Shown here piece by piece: positions 28,901 through 35,000 of a stretch of 35,000 nt of DNA. Numbering within the stretch: the first letter of the stretch is position 1; each line of letters begins with the position of its first letter. The position numbers and the translations under genes are program-made. The stretch is from Cristatella mucedo (lineage: Eukaryota > Bryozoa > Phylactolaemata > Cristatellidae). Location of the stretch: contig WPIO01000056.1 of assembly GCA_009760855.2 (NCBI GenBank), positions 845,001 through 880,000 on the forward strand, written 5' to 3'. The notes beneath the pieces were generated by a model. That model had not been told where the DNA came from. It searched no databases and saw nothing but the letters and a program-made list of their open reading frames with translations.

Positions 28901-30204
28901 CCACTTTCTCTTTGTTGCGTGAGACGAAGTCTGTTGGCTACCGAATACGTACCGAAAGCCACTTAGGCTGTGAGTTCGCTTAACAAAACTCTCCTTCGTA
29001 ACACCCACATGGTCTTTATGACTTTGTGGATTTACAGATGGAGATTACATAAAACCACTGGTAAGGGTGCACTAGTGACCGAAAGGTGGAAATCACAGCA
29101 TGCAATCGCTGTCAATGCGGTTGACGATTAAGCAAATAAACACCAGCATTATGCTGCTCACGTCGACAGCAATTCGTACTTAGCCGTGTTCTCGAATGCT
29201 TGAGGTAGCACTGCAACGAACGCTCTGGTAAACTCTGGCCCTTTTTTCTTCGCATTCTGAATAACGTCATTTGCCAGGTATATGTAGGTCAATTTCTTGG
29301 CGTGGGTCGCTGCAAAAGAAGACGAGCCATGCACACACCTCAACGCCGGGACAAAACCACCTACCATCACCCAGTTGATCGGTCGGCGATCAATAGTCAC
29401 AAATTTTTAACACAAACAAAAATTGCACCGGTATCATACGCATGAGAGTCTTAATGCGGCAAGGTGGATGCTCTTAACAAAGAAGCAAATTAGTGAGAGC
29501 CTGCAAGCTTAAGAAAACGTAAAGGTTTGCTGATCAAAGAGCCTTGCTTATACAGAGGCCGCAGAGCCGTGGCGACTATCACTCCCACTTGCTGCGGGAA
29601 GTATAGAATTTTCCGCAGCGGAACTCGCACCCTCGACTTGGTTCGGTAAGTACAAGCGCCTTGTCCCTAATCTAGGGTCAACGGAATGAAAAGCTCGAGT
29701 ACTCCGGAGTGCGTCCTGCACGCCAACGGCCTGATGCGGACATCACGAGACGCTATTTTCATTTCAGCATCTTTTCAAGTACTGTTTTGCGTGATGAATA
29801 CATGAAGCACGAGATCGAGTAGCCACTAAGTCAGAAGCCGGTTGCTAAACCAGCTTCTCCTTATGGCACCTTATGTAAACCAGAGAATGAGAGCCCAAAC
29901 AGAACATGCAAAGCAAGACAGTTTGACTACAATTCAAACACATTAAAACCCCAATAATTTCTTATTCTGGTGCTCTTCGATTGAAACACGGAGCAAAATC
30001 ACAACGGAAAGACGGAAAGTAGTGCCTACACTGCGCCGCAGATGGTTACTCGCCCTGAAGAAGCTCCCTGATCCATACACCGACAACTACTCCAGCGTGC
30101 TTTCTGTGATGTATCAACCATAATGATAGGGTTTGTATACTCTGCTGAGAATTGTTGAGGTCGGCGAGCTTTTTTATCAGGTTGGATTCAGAGAAGGCAG
30201 ACAT
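14708..30204 (-). CDS. RPRD1-family Pol II CTD-binding protein, seven exons
   Basis: Homologue of RPRD1A/RPRD1B, nuclear proteins that bind phosphorylated RNA polymerase II C-terminal repeats through a CID domain and dimerise by a C-terminal coiled coil. Coding exons on the minus strand: 30204-30054, 29309-29180, 23433-23327, 18988-18774, 16622-16496, 15348-15173, 14857-14708 (stop TAA). Total 1056 nt, 351 residues, against about 312-326 in human. CID, residues 1 to about 130: [15 protein letters not shown] and [19 protein letters not shown] are nearly identical to human. Linker, residues 131-205: basic KRKR near 146-149, then Gln/Pro-rich, longer than in vertebrates. C-terminal domain: [28 protein letters not shown], end [14 protein letters not shown]. 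All exon phases agree. Introns 1 and 5 need GC donors. An upstream in-frame ATG at 30267 exists, but the conserved start is 30204. Confidence 0.95.
15173..15348 (-). CDS. RPRD1 exon 6
   Basis: Acceptor CATTTTCTGCAG, donor CAG/GTACAG. Encodes [20 protein letters not shown] and the following coiled-coil helix ending TSEKRLQ. Human RPRD1A has DACMLLADYNGRLAAE here. Confidence 0.95.
15446..15465. repeat. Poly-G run, 20 nt
   Basis: A pure G homopolymer on the plus strand in RPRD1 intron 5; its length is prone to sequencing error. Confidence 0.9.
16496..16622 (-). CDS. RPRD1 exon 5 (GC donor)
   Basis: Acceptor TTGGCCGTGCAG. Encodes [18 protein letters not shown] and [12 protein letters not shown], matching human LxxALQDLENAASGDATVRQ. 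It ends ATACGAG before GCACGT. This GC donor gives the required phase 1 and aligns EKIRD with human EKITD without a gap; the nearest GT (AC/GTGTCT, four bases on) does neither. Confidence 0.92.
16750..16925. repeat. Two (CA)n microsatellites
   Basis: CA runs at 16750-16778 and 16859-16925 on the plus strand. About 80 bases of unique sequence lie between them, and GGCCTGCA words precede both runs. They lie in RPRD1 intron 4. Confidence 0.95.
17279..17415 (-). mobile_element. tRNA-derived SINE, family 1, antisense
   Basis: Read on the minus strand: GCTGGTTTGGTCTAGCGGTT (A-box side), GACCAAGGTCTGACTGAGGT, GGGCTCGAGCCCCGAGGC (B-box), CATATGTGAAGCGCCTGAAT, and the tail GGGGCGCTATATAAATG. One of the best-kept copies; inserted in RPRD1 intron 4. 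Confidence 0.9.
17420..18650. other. RPRD1 intron 4, nothing recognised
   Basis: AT-rich unique-looking sequence. A short word at 17530 (GTTGGCGACAGAAGCTT) equals part of LINE family A, but its surroundings do not match, so I do not call an element. Confidence 0.45.
18774..18988 (-). CDS. RPRD1 exon 4, Gln/Pro-rich linker
   Basis: Acceptor CATCGACCAG, which has a weak pyrimidine tract; donor GAG/GTAATG. Phase 1 in, phase 0 out, consistent with its neighbours. Encodes KLDIVAGG, a basic PRPKRKR (likely nuclear localisation signal), a [15 protein letters not shown] repeat and a Ser/Thr/Pro-rich stretch. The segment is poorly conserved in the family, so the acceptor is less certain than the others. 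Confidence 0.8.
19690..20190 (-). mobile_element. LINE family A, 3' end
   Basis: The minus strand encodes [20 protein letters not shown], then [20 protein letters not shown], the C-terminal domain of the family. The conserved 3' end (CTTTATGGCTTTGTGGAGTT) follows. It is 5'-truncated to about 500 bp and lies in RPRD1 intron 3. Confidence 0.88.
20190..20885. other. AT-rich intron sequence, nothing recognised
   Basis: Unique-looking AT-rich DNA in RPRD1 intron 3 directly before the dynein-like exon. No repeat family or second exon recognised. A minus-strand ORF (20719-21039) is cysteine-rich but overlaps the dynein-like exon and is likely its shadow. Confidence 0.4.
20886..21077 (+). pseudogene. 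Orphan axonemal dynein heavy chain-like exon
   Basis: A 64-codon open stretch with ACCTACAG before it and CAG/GTAAGC after it, both in phase 0. The translation has [20 protein letters not shown], then [20 protein letters not shown] and DLVEQ. It resembles the pattern W(x)nNQVWWTxEVExxF...GxxxxMKxYxxxxxxQIxxLV seen in axonemal dynein heavy chains between the linker and the first AAA domain, perhaps closest to the DNAH10 type. Codon use is AT-rich, unlike the GC-rich exons of both host genes. It lies in RPRD1 intron 3 on the opposite strand and no other dynein exon is seen in the window, so it is probably a captured or duplicated exon. The family call rests on memory of the motif. Confidence 0.6.
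21395..22590 (-). mobile_element. LINE family B, antisense, decayed
   Basis: Read on the minus strand: reverse transcriptase core [13 protein letters not shown] (YADD at 22469-22480), later [20 protein letters not shown] of the C-terminal region (about 21.9 kb), and the 3' tail at 21,400-21,480 (AGTGGCTAGAAATAG...). Frameshifts break the frame between blocks. It lies in RPRD1 intron 3. Confidence 0.82.
22640..23130 (+). mobile_element. LINE family B, C-terminal fragment
   Basis: The plus strand encodes [20 protein letters not shown], then [20 protein letters not shown], then [12 protein letters not shown] and a frame-broken continuation ([13 protein letters not shown]). This is the C-terminal end of the L2/CR1-like reverse transcriptase. 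It adjoins the antisense copy head to head. Confidence 0.85.
23327..23433 (-). CDS. RPRD1 exon 3
   Basis: Acceptor CTCGTTGCAG, donor A/GTGAGT. Encodes the last CID helices ([18 protein letters not shown], matching LxRLLNIWQERSVY in human RPRD1B). The ATG in the exon (23432) is internal. Confidence 0.92.
23440..24060. other. RPRD1 intron 2 start, no gene recognised
   Basis: Mixed to GC-rich sequence after exon 3 in genome order. ORFs of up to 245 codons on the minus strand and 147 on the plus strand overlap completely, carry no motif and show no splice logic. A G-run lies at 23930-23938. Confidence 0.4.
24061..24086. repeat. 26-nt palindrome
   Basis: GGCAGGCGATCA and TGATCGCCTGCC are perfect 12-nt inverted arms separated by TG. 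It lies 15 bp before the first copy of the 69-bp direct repeat. Confidence 0.9.
24102..24170. repeat. 69-bp direct repeat, copy 1
   Basis: Runs from GCTGCAGCAAAGCTTGAGG to TTTGCCAACTTTTG and appears identical to 24434-24502, with a 263-bp spacer. Either a recent local duplication or the ends of a mobile element. Confidence 0.93.
24434..24502. repeat. 69-bp direct repeat, copy 2
   Basis: Second, apparently identical copy of 24102-24170, in the same orientation. The sequence outside the two copies differs on both sides (CTCAAAG versus AGCCGAC after them). Confidence 0.93.
24645..24960 (-). mobile_element. LINE family B 3' end, antisense
   Basis: The minus strand encodes [20 protein letters not shown] then [17 protein letters not shown], the C-terminal end of family B. 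The 3' tail with CATATGTAAAGTGCCTAG lies at about 24,660-24,720. Confidence 0.88.
24975..26650 (+). mobile_element. LINE family B, reverse transcriptase to 3' end
   Basis: The longest family-B copy. Remnants in order: the start of the reverse transcriptase ([12 protein letters not shown]-like, about 25.1 kb, frame-broken), [33 protein letters not shown] (YADD 25550-25561), [17 protein letters not shown], and a [10 protein letters not shown] end at 25.87 kb. A second C-terminal block then follows ([12 protein letters not shown] to [18 protein letters not shown]) with the 3' tail at 26,580-26,650. The repeated C-terminal end shows either two nested copies or an internal rearrangement. Many stops; dead. 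It lies in RPRD1 intron 2. Confidence 0.85.
26745..26835 (-). mobile_element. LINE family B 3'-tail fragment, antisense
   Basis: An AATAAT run leads into TTGTTATAGAGTCCTCAGAG, then TCTTCTTAGGCATGTTTACG, the reverse of the family-B tail. It lies between a family-B copy and a family-A copy. Confidence 0.7.
26905..27560 (+). mobile_element. LINE family A, internally deleted copy
   Basis: One open frame (from 26913) joins an upstream segment ([20 protein letters not shown], then [13 protein letters not shown]) directly to the C-terminal domain ([19 protein letters not shown]). The family's 3' end follows (CCACATGGTCTTTATGACTT, then GTGGAGTTACTGATGG). The whole reverse transcriptase core is missing, with the frame kept across the join, an internal deletion of a once longer element. 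Confidence 0.85.
27562..29055 (+). mobile_element. LINE family A, reverse transcriptase to 3' end
   Basis: Encodes the reverse transcriptase start (NYRPVSLLP-like, about 27.65 kb), [40 protein letters not shown] and [18 protein letters not shown], then shifts frame to [17 protein letters not shown] deletion (around 28,115) removes the YADD catalytic region and rejoins at [18 protein letters not shown]. The C-terminal domain and the complete 3' end follow. It abuts the previous copy in the same orientation and lies in RPRD1 intron 2. Confidence 0.9.
29180..29309 (-). CDS. RPRD1 exon 2
   Basis: Acceptor TTCTTTTGCAG, donor AA/GTACGA. Enters in phase 1, leaves in phase 2. Encodes [18 protein letters not shown] and KGPEFTR, the most conserved part of the CID domain. 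Confidence 0.95.
29540..29670 (-). mobile_element. SINE family 2, antisense
   Basis: Contains TATACAGAGGCCGCAGAGCC, GTGGCGACTATCACTCCCAC and GAACTCGCACCCTCGACTTG (decayed B-box on the minus strand), matching the layout of the copy at 4.1 kb. It lies in RPRD1 intron 1. Confidence 0.6.
30054..30204 (-). CDS. RPRD1 exon 1 (start; GC donor)
   Basis: Begins at the conserved MSAFSES start and encodes the first half of the CID domain ([19 protein letters not shown]). To keep frame and length with the family it must end ...CTTCAGG before GCGAGT, a GC donor. The nearby GT (GA/GTAACC, four bases on) gives the wrong phase. Confidence 0.93.
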
Positions 30205-31220
30205 TGCATGCCGAACCAAGTTCAAGGCCTTTGAGCATTTATCCTTCCGGAAATGGGCGTTACACATTGGCCGACGGCTACGTGATCAGAACAGAATGTC
30301 CCTGCTCCTAAACCGCGAGTCGTGGGTAGCCTCAGGCAGGTCGTAAAGCCAGTTAAGGTGTCGAAGGCTTAAGAGTCTGGCCAACGACTCATTGTAAATT
30401 TGCGCGTCCCGTCGCAGTCCGCTCGAAACCACCCTAACATGAGCTCGAGGCGGTCTTTACGTCGACAGTTTTAGAGTTTTTAACGGGGTAGCCTCCTAAA
30501 TAAGGGGCGTAGGTCCACAAAAAATGGTCAATTTTTTCGAAATTCGCGTATTAAAGATAAAATAGTTATAAATGCAAGCGCAAATTTCGGTGGTTGTAAG
30601 ATGACTGGAACAAGGTCAATAAAATTATTTTGTAAGACCTATTTAAACCGAAAGTCGTACATCGAGCTCAACAAAATAACTTTTTTTGACAAATAACTGA
30701 GCCGGAACTGCGGTTTTTTGGTGAACTCTGCGAATATAAGGTACTCAACCCTAAACGGACCCTCAAAAAATAACTGGAGAATGATAAAACGCAAACATTT
30801 CCCGGAAATTACACGCCCCTCGAGATCACACGTCCGACTGGTAGTATAACAAGATCATAAAATAGTAAGCCCCCTATCGGCAGGGTGCCTAGTCCCGCCT
30901 CTGCTTCCCCGCCCGCCCATAGCAACCGGCGGTAAACGGCATTCCAAGGCTCACTCCTTATTTACTTGGCAGAAACCTGTTTACATTGGTATGTTTACAT
31001 CGGATCAAAAACCTGAAGTGGCTTTCATTCAGCCAGTAGAAGAACATTAGGGATAATGTATTGAGAATTTGCTCCTGCCGGGGCCGCCGTAACTAAGGAG
31101 TCCATTATCACGGCACGGATGAATCCTGGGACAGCTGATCCAGTTCCGGTAGCCGCCATAACGCACGAGGCGACGGCCGCGAGTGGTTCTTTGTTCGGCG
31201 GCCGGTCAGCGTGGTGACTT
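30205..31220 (-). promoter_or_regulatory. RPRD1 5' flank and probable promoter
   Basis: Upstream of the RPRD1 start. 30,890-30,940 is GC-rich with GCCCGCCC (GC-box-like). 31,135-31,215 is CpG-rich with GCCGCCATAA (YY1-like core) and many CGGC words, unlike the AT-rich DNA on either side. This looks like a CpG-rich metazoan promoter. The transcription start cannot be placed. 30,480-30,880 is AT-rich with no recognised content. Confidence 0.4.
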
Positions 31221-33000
31221 GGATGGAACTAGCGCGTCGTTTACTGGAAGCCAATCTGAAAATGTTGATTCATTTCTATTCAAGGAAAGTTTAGGTGATT
31301 TTCAAGTTCTCATTTATGTCGTTACTAGTTAGATATTTGTATTGGCGAATGCTGGTGAGCCGCCCGGCTGTAGCCTGGATTGCCGGCCTGAGGTATGAGG
31401 CCTATCGCGGATATGATCTGCTTAGGCTTTATAAGGATCTTGTTAGGTTGACCTATTCCTATGATCCCTATTTATGTATTTATTGAATATGTTGAATAAT
31501 ATTGAATGTTCGTGCGATGATGGCGTTTCCTAGTGCTGCCTCTTGGTTATAGCTTGGAGTTCTCAAGTTTATCTGCAAACGACAGTCCAATGCCTGCTGT
31601 CATTTATGTCATATCTCCTAAAATAATGATCCGATAACCTTAAAACTTAGGAATATATGATTGATTGTAGTTACAGAATCATTCCAGCCTTCTCGCATGC
31701 ATATTGGACCTCAGTAGAAATACTTGTTTTGGTCAAAACTGGCTGTGTCTGTCGTGCTAAGCGTTTGTCATCCTTTCACTCACATGGCGTAAAAATATCA
31801 CAGGTAGGCTACTTGTGACCCAATCAACGTGAAATTTGAAGTACATGCTCTTAAGTATGTGTTTCGATGTTGTATGTCGACAAATAAAGTAACACTTGTT
31901 ATTCCATGTCACCTGCATGCTTTGGCACCTTAAGTTGGCTTCTCTTAGTGCTGTCACAACTGGTACATTGTACAACTTGGTCGATACTGAGCCGATCTGT
32001 GTGAAACTTGGAATATAGGTGGAGCTCACCTGTCTCGACAAGTTTTTTTGTGGGGGGAGAGTGTCCAGTGGAATGTCAACATTTTTTGAGTGGTTTGCTA
32101 TATTTCTACAAAAACATTTTTTTGATCGGAAAACTGAGGAGCTGCCTTTCACCAGCAGTGCTATACGTTACCTTGGACTTTTAAAGGTCATCAGAAGCTC
32201 AAAACCAGTTATATTATATCAAACAATAGCTAATGCTACCAGTGCTCTTCGTGCCAATTTTCATGCCAATCAGTTTACTGGTTTTCGTACAATATTTTAT
32301 AAACATGCTTTTGGAGGGCCAACTCCTCTATTGGCGGCCATTTTGGGGGATAACTCGTACTACAGCCGGACATACCCCCTGACGAAATCCTCCAGGCGTC
32401 AAAGTCAGGCTGCTCAGCGTAAATGGAGGAGGCTGTAGTCACCACTCGGCGCTCGAATCTCGTAGCACGATAATGTCGAGCGACCGCTCTGCGGCTCCAC
32501 AAGTGCGTGGCTTTCACTCCGGCCATTCATCGGGCTTTCTTGATTTCGCAGAGGTTACGAACGCTCGCATGAAGAAACCGTTAATTGGAGACCTTCGAAT
32601 GGTGAGGTAAACCGTGGTATTCCGATGCAAAACTAACGATCGGATGCTTGCGGAGGGACCTCGCTCTCTGAACGTGACTGCTCGTCGCGGCCTGCTCAGG
32701 CTACTCCCTTGGGTCCATTGCAGCGTTAAATTCGCGAGCGACTTGCGGTTCCAGCCGACCGCTTGCTCCGACTCTCCGGCTCGGATAGGGATAACAATAA
32801 AAAAATAGCAGACCGCTTGCAGAGCACGCTAAGTGAACGCAATCTTCGCTCAAATGCTGTACAACTGGGTGCAAGGAAAGCGCTACACAGAGGTTGGAGA
32901 CAAGCGCGGCATCGAGCATGCATGAACAAAAAAGTGTCGCGCTTATGCTAGCATGCCAAAACTAATGGCCGCCGGTTTTTAAGACCCGTGGCCAGTAAGG
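31220..33000. other. No recognised gene
   Basis: Mostly AT-rich. A minus-strand ORF 32526-32275 has an Arg-rich N-terminus (MAGVKATHLWSRRAVARHYR) that could be a mitochondrial presequence, and a GTATGT donor-like site after its first 50 codons. No family is recognised and no second exon seen. The 139-codon plus ORF at 32019-32438 has no known domain. Confidence 0.35.
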
Positions 33001-33009
33001 TGCACTGCC

Positions 33010-33315
33010 TCAGACACAGGTTCGCACTAAAAGAATACCGGAACAGGAAAAGGGTAACTTCCGCGAGGCGAGGGGAAAGCTTACCGAAACGGAAACTGTA
33101 GCTGAGATTTTACAGGATGCACGGCCATTGCTGGAAGCGAGTTTCAAACTAAGTTGACCTGAACAAACGTCTTTGATCTTCACTGAAGTATGCCTCGCAT
33201 ATCTTAGCAGAGCTTTCACGCAGTACTTTTTCGCTCTTGTCATGATAAATTGTCCACAGAGGTAGCAAAATGCATCTGCTGGGTGCAAGCAACTGCTTGA
33301 TGTTATTTCAATCAA
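33010..33315 (-). pseudogene. Decayed FCYLCG zinc-knuckle fragment
   Basis: The minus strand reads SCLHPADAFCYLCGQFI then KKYCVKALLRYA, and a frame change gives KICEAYF. The (D/N)xFCYxCG...Y..YF pattern resembles an N-terminal Cys-rich segment found in many transposon-associated arthropod proteins. Here it is short and frameshifted, so a fossil fragment at most. Confidence 0.35.
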
Positions 33316-33319
33316 ACGT

Positions 33320-34090
33320 AGCTAGTCAGTATCCCTTACTCTGCAATAAAATAAACTAAAAATAGTTGCTTAAGGCACATGTACTGTTAAACTTCTATGG
33401 ATACCACTCCAAAGTGCTATGTCCATATAACCCTCACTAATTCGAGTAACAGCACGACGCGTACTATGGGTGCGAGACTGATCTCCGCCGAAACATTCCT
33501 AGCAGCAAAACTGAAAATTTTCAAAATATCAGCGTCCTGATGGCAGATGCAAGTTTTCTTTGTGGAACAATAGCTGATTTCCATGTATTTTAGGCATACG
33601 GGATTTGGGAAGCACAATGTGTACCAACGACAGAAAATTTAAATCTTACTTAGTGCTATTTGTTTACAAAAACACATTAGCTACGCTACAAAAATGAGCA
33701 GGAAATGAAACAAAAGCAAGGCAGTTCACCAATCAAGCGTTCAAGTACATGCAGACAATCTCGTTTCGTATTAAACCTCGACATCACCAATAGAATAGAA
33801 TGGGAGGAGAATCAGAATAGCCATAGTACTTATGTAGAAAACGAAAGGGTCATTGTTCGTCATAAGAGAGGTCAGATCCACAAAGAATAAACGGAACCAG
33901 TCGTCGTCGTCTCTTCCGCGAATAAAAATCGCCGAAATATGTTATTCATCAGCATACTTTTGCCGCTCATGTGATGTCACGGCTTGGGTGGCCTCGCCTA
34001 TATTGAGACCTTATAGGCAAGCTCTATTACGACTGCTGAAATATTTATTTCACGCGGCGATTTCTGGATTATAACGGCTAGGAACCGGTT
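33320..34090. other. AT-rich stretch, nothing recognised
   Basis: No repeat family, RNA gene or convincing ORF seen between the FCYLCG fragment and the first hAT-like copy. Confidence 0.4.
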
Positions 34091-34094
34091 ATAT

Positions 34095-34235
34095 CAGAGG
34101 TCGGAAAACTCCGGCCTTTAGGCCAGATCCGGCCTAGCTAGTGCTTCAGTCCGGCCTAGCGGCCCCCTTAGTAATTTATTGATGGATCCGTAGCCTCGTT
34201 GAGTTGTCGCGGTTTTCTTTCCCTCCACTATAGAG
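34095..34235 (+). mobile_element. hAT-like MITE, copy 1
   Basis: Begins CAGAGGTCGGAAAACTCCGG and continues with GGCCAGATCCGGCCTAGCTA. This is the typical end of a widespread group of hAT non-autonomous elements (CAGRGGTCGGCAAAC...CGGCC). The right end is not located. It shares about 130 bp with the copy at 34.45 kb in the same orientation. Confidence 0.65.
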
Positions 34236-34451
34236 AGGTACACTGACTTACGAGTATCGCAGCTAATGAGTTTTTGAGGCACGAGCCGTCTCTCGGGCGC
34301 TTTTTGCTTTGAGTTGAGAGCTAACTGTTACAGTGCTTGCTTTTGCTTCTCGCGCTTCGCAGTGTGATTTTAGAGCTGCGACTCTGCTTTGCGAACGGTT
34401 AGCGGCGGCAGCCCTTAGCCGTGACGGATTTGCACCAGATTTGTGTTATTC

Positions 34452-34700
34452 CAGAGGTCAGCAAAATCCGGCCTTTATGCCAGATAGGCCCTAGCTAGCA
34501 CTCCAGTCCGGCCTAACGCCGCCCTAGTTATTTATAGTTGGATTCAGCCTAATTAATGTAATAATAATAATAATATATTTGACATGGAACCCCGGAGATA
34601 ACTCAATCTCTGTCTAGGCACTTTACATTTGTTGCAAAAGAAGCACGATCGAATGGCTAGTCATTGAACTGTCGCGGTTTTGTTCCCCTTCATTATTACT
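34452..34700 (+). mobile_element. hAT-like MITE, copy 2, interrupted
   Basis: Begins CAGAGGTCAGCAAAATCCGG and follows copy 1 to AGCCT at 34550, then resumes at 34662 (CATTGAACTGTCGCGGTTTT, like CGTTGAGTTGTCGCGGTTTT in copy 1). The 111 bases between are a foreign insert. Confidence 0.65.
34551..34661 (-). mobile_element. LINE family B tail nested in hAT-like copy 2
   Basis: A TAATAA run, then ATATTTGACATGGAACCCCG, TAACTCAATCTCTGTCTAGG and CACTTTACATTTGTTGC: the reverse of the family-B 3' tail. Comparing the two hAT-like copies gives the insertion edges almost to the base. Confidence 0.75.
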
Positions 34701-34845
34701 GGTTGCAGTTCAAACTGTTGCCCATGTTTACTTTTAGAACTGACGTCAGGCGCTTGTATGAACAGAAGCACATGGCCGGGTTGCGGGGATAAATGATTCA
34801 CCTATAATTGCCGTGCGTGTCCGTGCATCGGTTATAATATAATCT

Positions 34846-34988
34846 ATAATTCATTTATATAGCGCCCCAAGAGAACTTAATATCTATTCAGGCGCTTCAC
34901 ATATGCCTCGGGGCTCGAGCCCACGACCTCAGCCAGGCCTCGGTCCCCGGGGCGAGAGCACCTTAACCGCTGGACCAAACCAGCGCAT
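34846..34988 (-). mobile_element. tRNA-derived SINE, family 1, antisense
   Basis: Read on the minus strand: GCTGGTTTGGTCCAGCGGTT, GAGGTCGTGGGCTCGAGCCC, CATATGTGAAGCGCCTGAAT and the tail GGGGCGCTATATAAATGAAT. Well preserved; close to the copy at 17.3 kb. Confidence 0.9.
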
Positions 34989-35000
34989 GGCAAGTTGTGG

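Noticed and set aside
31223-31294. Short plus-strand ORF starting MELARRLLEANL as a gene divergent from RPRD1
   Set aside because: Only 23 codons, no downstream exon and no recognised family; kept only as part of the promoter region description.

Overview
This window is animal nuclear DNA, almost certainly from an invertebrate. It shows GT-AG and GC-AG introns, tRNA-derived SINEs, CR1/L2-like LINEs, DNA-transposon remnants and long microsatellites. Two multi-exon genes can be read exon by exon, with matching intron phases; both encode proteins recognisable across animals but clearly diverged from the vertebrate versions. No species can be named from the sequence. There is no bacterial operon structure and no CRISPR array.

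Layout. 1-3.0 kb: low-complexity DNA, a long TC/TA/GA palindrome, a pogo/Tigger-like non-autonomous transposon and two SINEs. 3.0-9.8 kb, plus strand: a PIP4P/TMEM55 gene in seven visible coding exons. Only the short first coding exon with the start codon is not found. Its introns hold a 236-bp CT tract, a hexamer repeat and a 14-bp minisatellite of about 56 units. 9.8-14.2 kb: the gap between two convergent genes, with SINEs and an antisense LINE. 14.2-30.2 kb, minus strand: a complete RPRD1-type gene in seven coding exons, predicted 351 residues, whose introns are packed with LINE copies. 30.2-31.2 kb: its likely 5' UTR and GC-rich promoter. 31.2-35 kb: no recognisable host gene; a fragment with an FCYLCG motif, two hAT-like copies (one split by a later insertion) and a SINE.

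The genes do different jobs. PIP4P/TMEM55 is a late endosome/lysosome membrane protein. RPRD1 is a nuclear factor that reads the RNA polymerase II C-terminal tail. They lie tail to tail, and nothing suggests they act together.

Main points for a second look: (1) the CX5R cysteine of the PIP4P phosphatase signature is a valine here; (2) two of the six RPRD1 introns appear to use GC donors, and these give both the right phase and gap-free alignment; (3) one intact axonemal-dynein-heavy-chain-like exon sits alone, opposite in strand, inside an RPRD1 intron; (4) two LINE copies share the same reverse-transcriptase frameshift; (5) SINE tails resemble the 3' tail of a resident LINE family.
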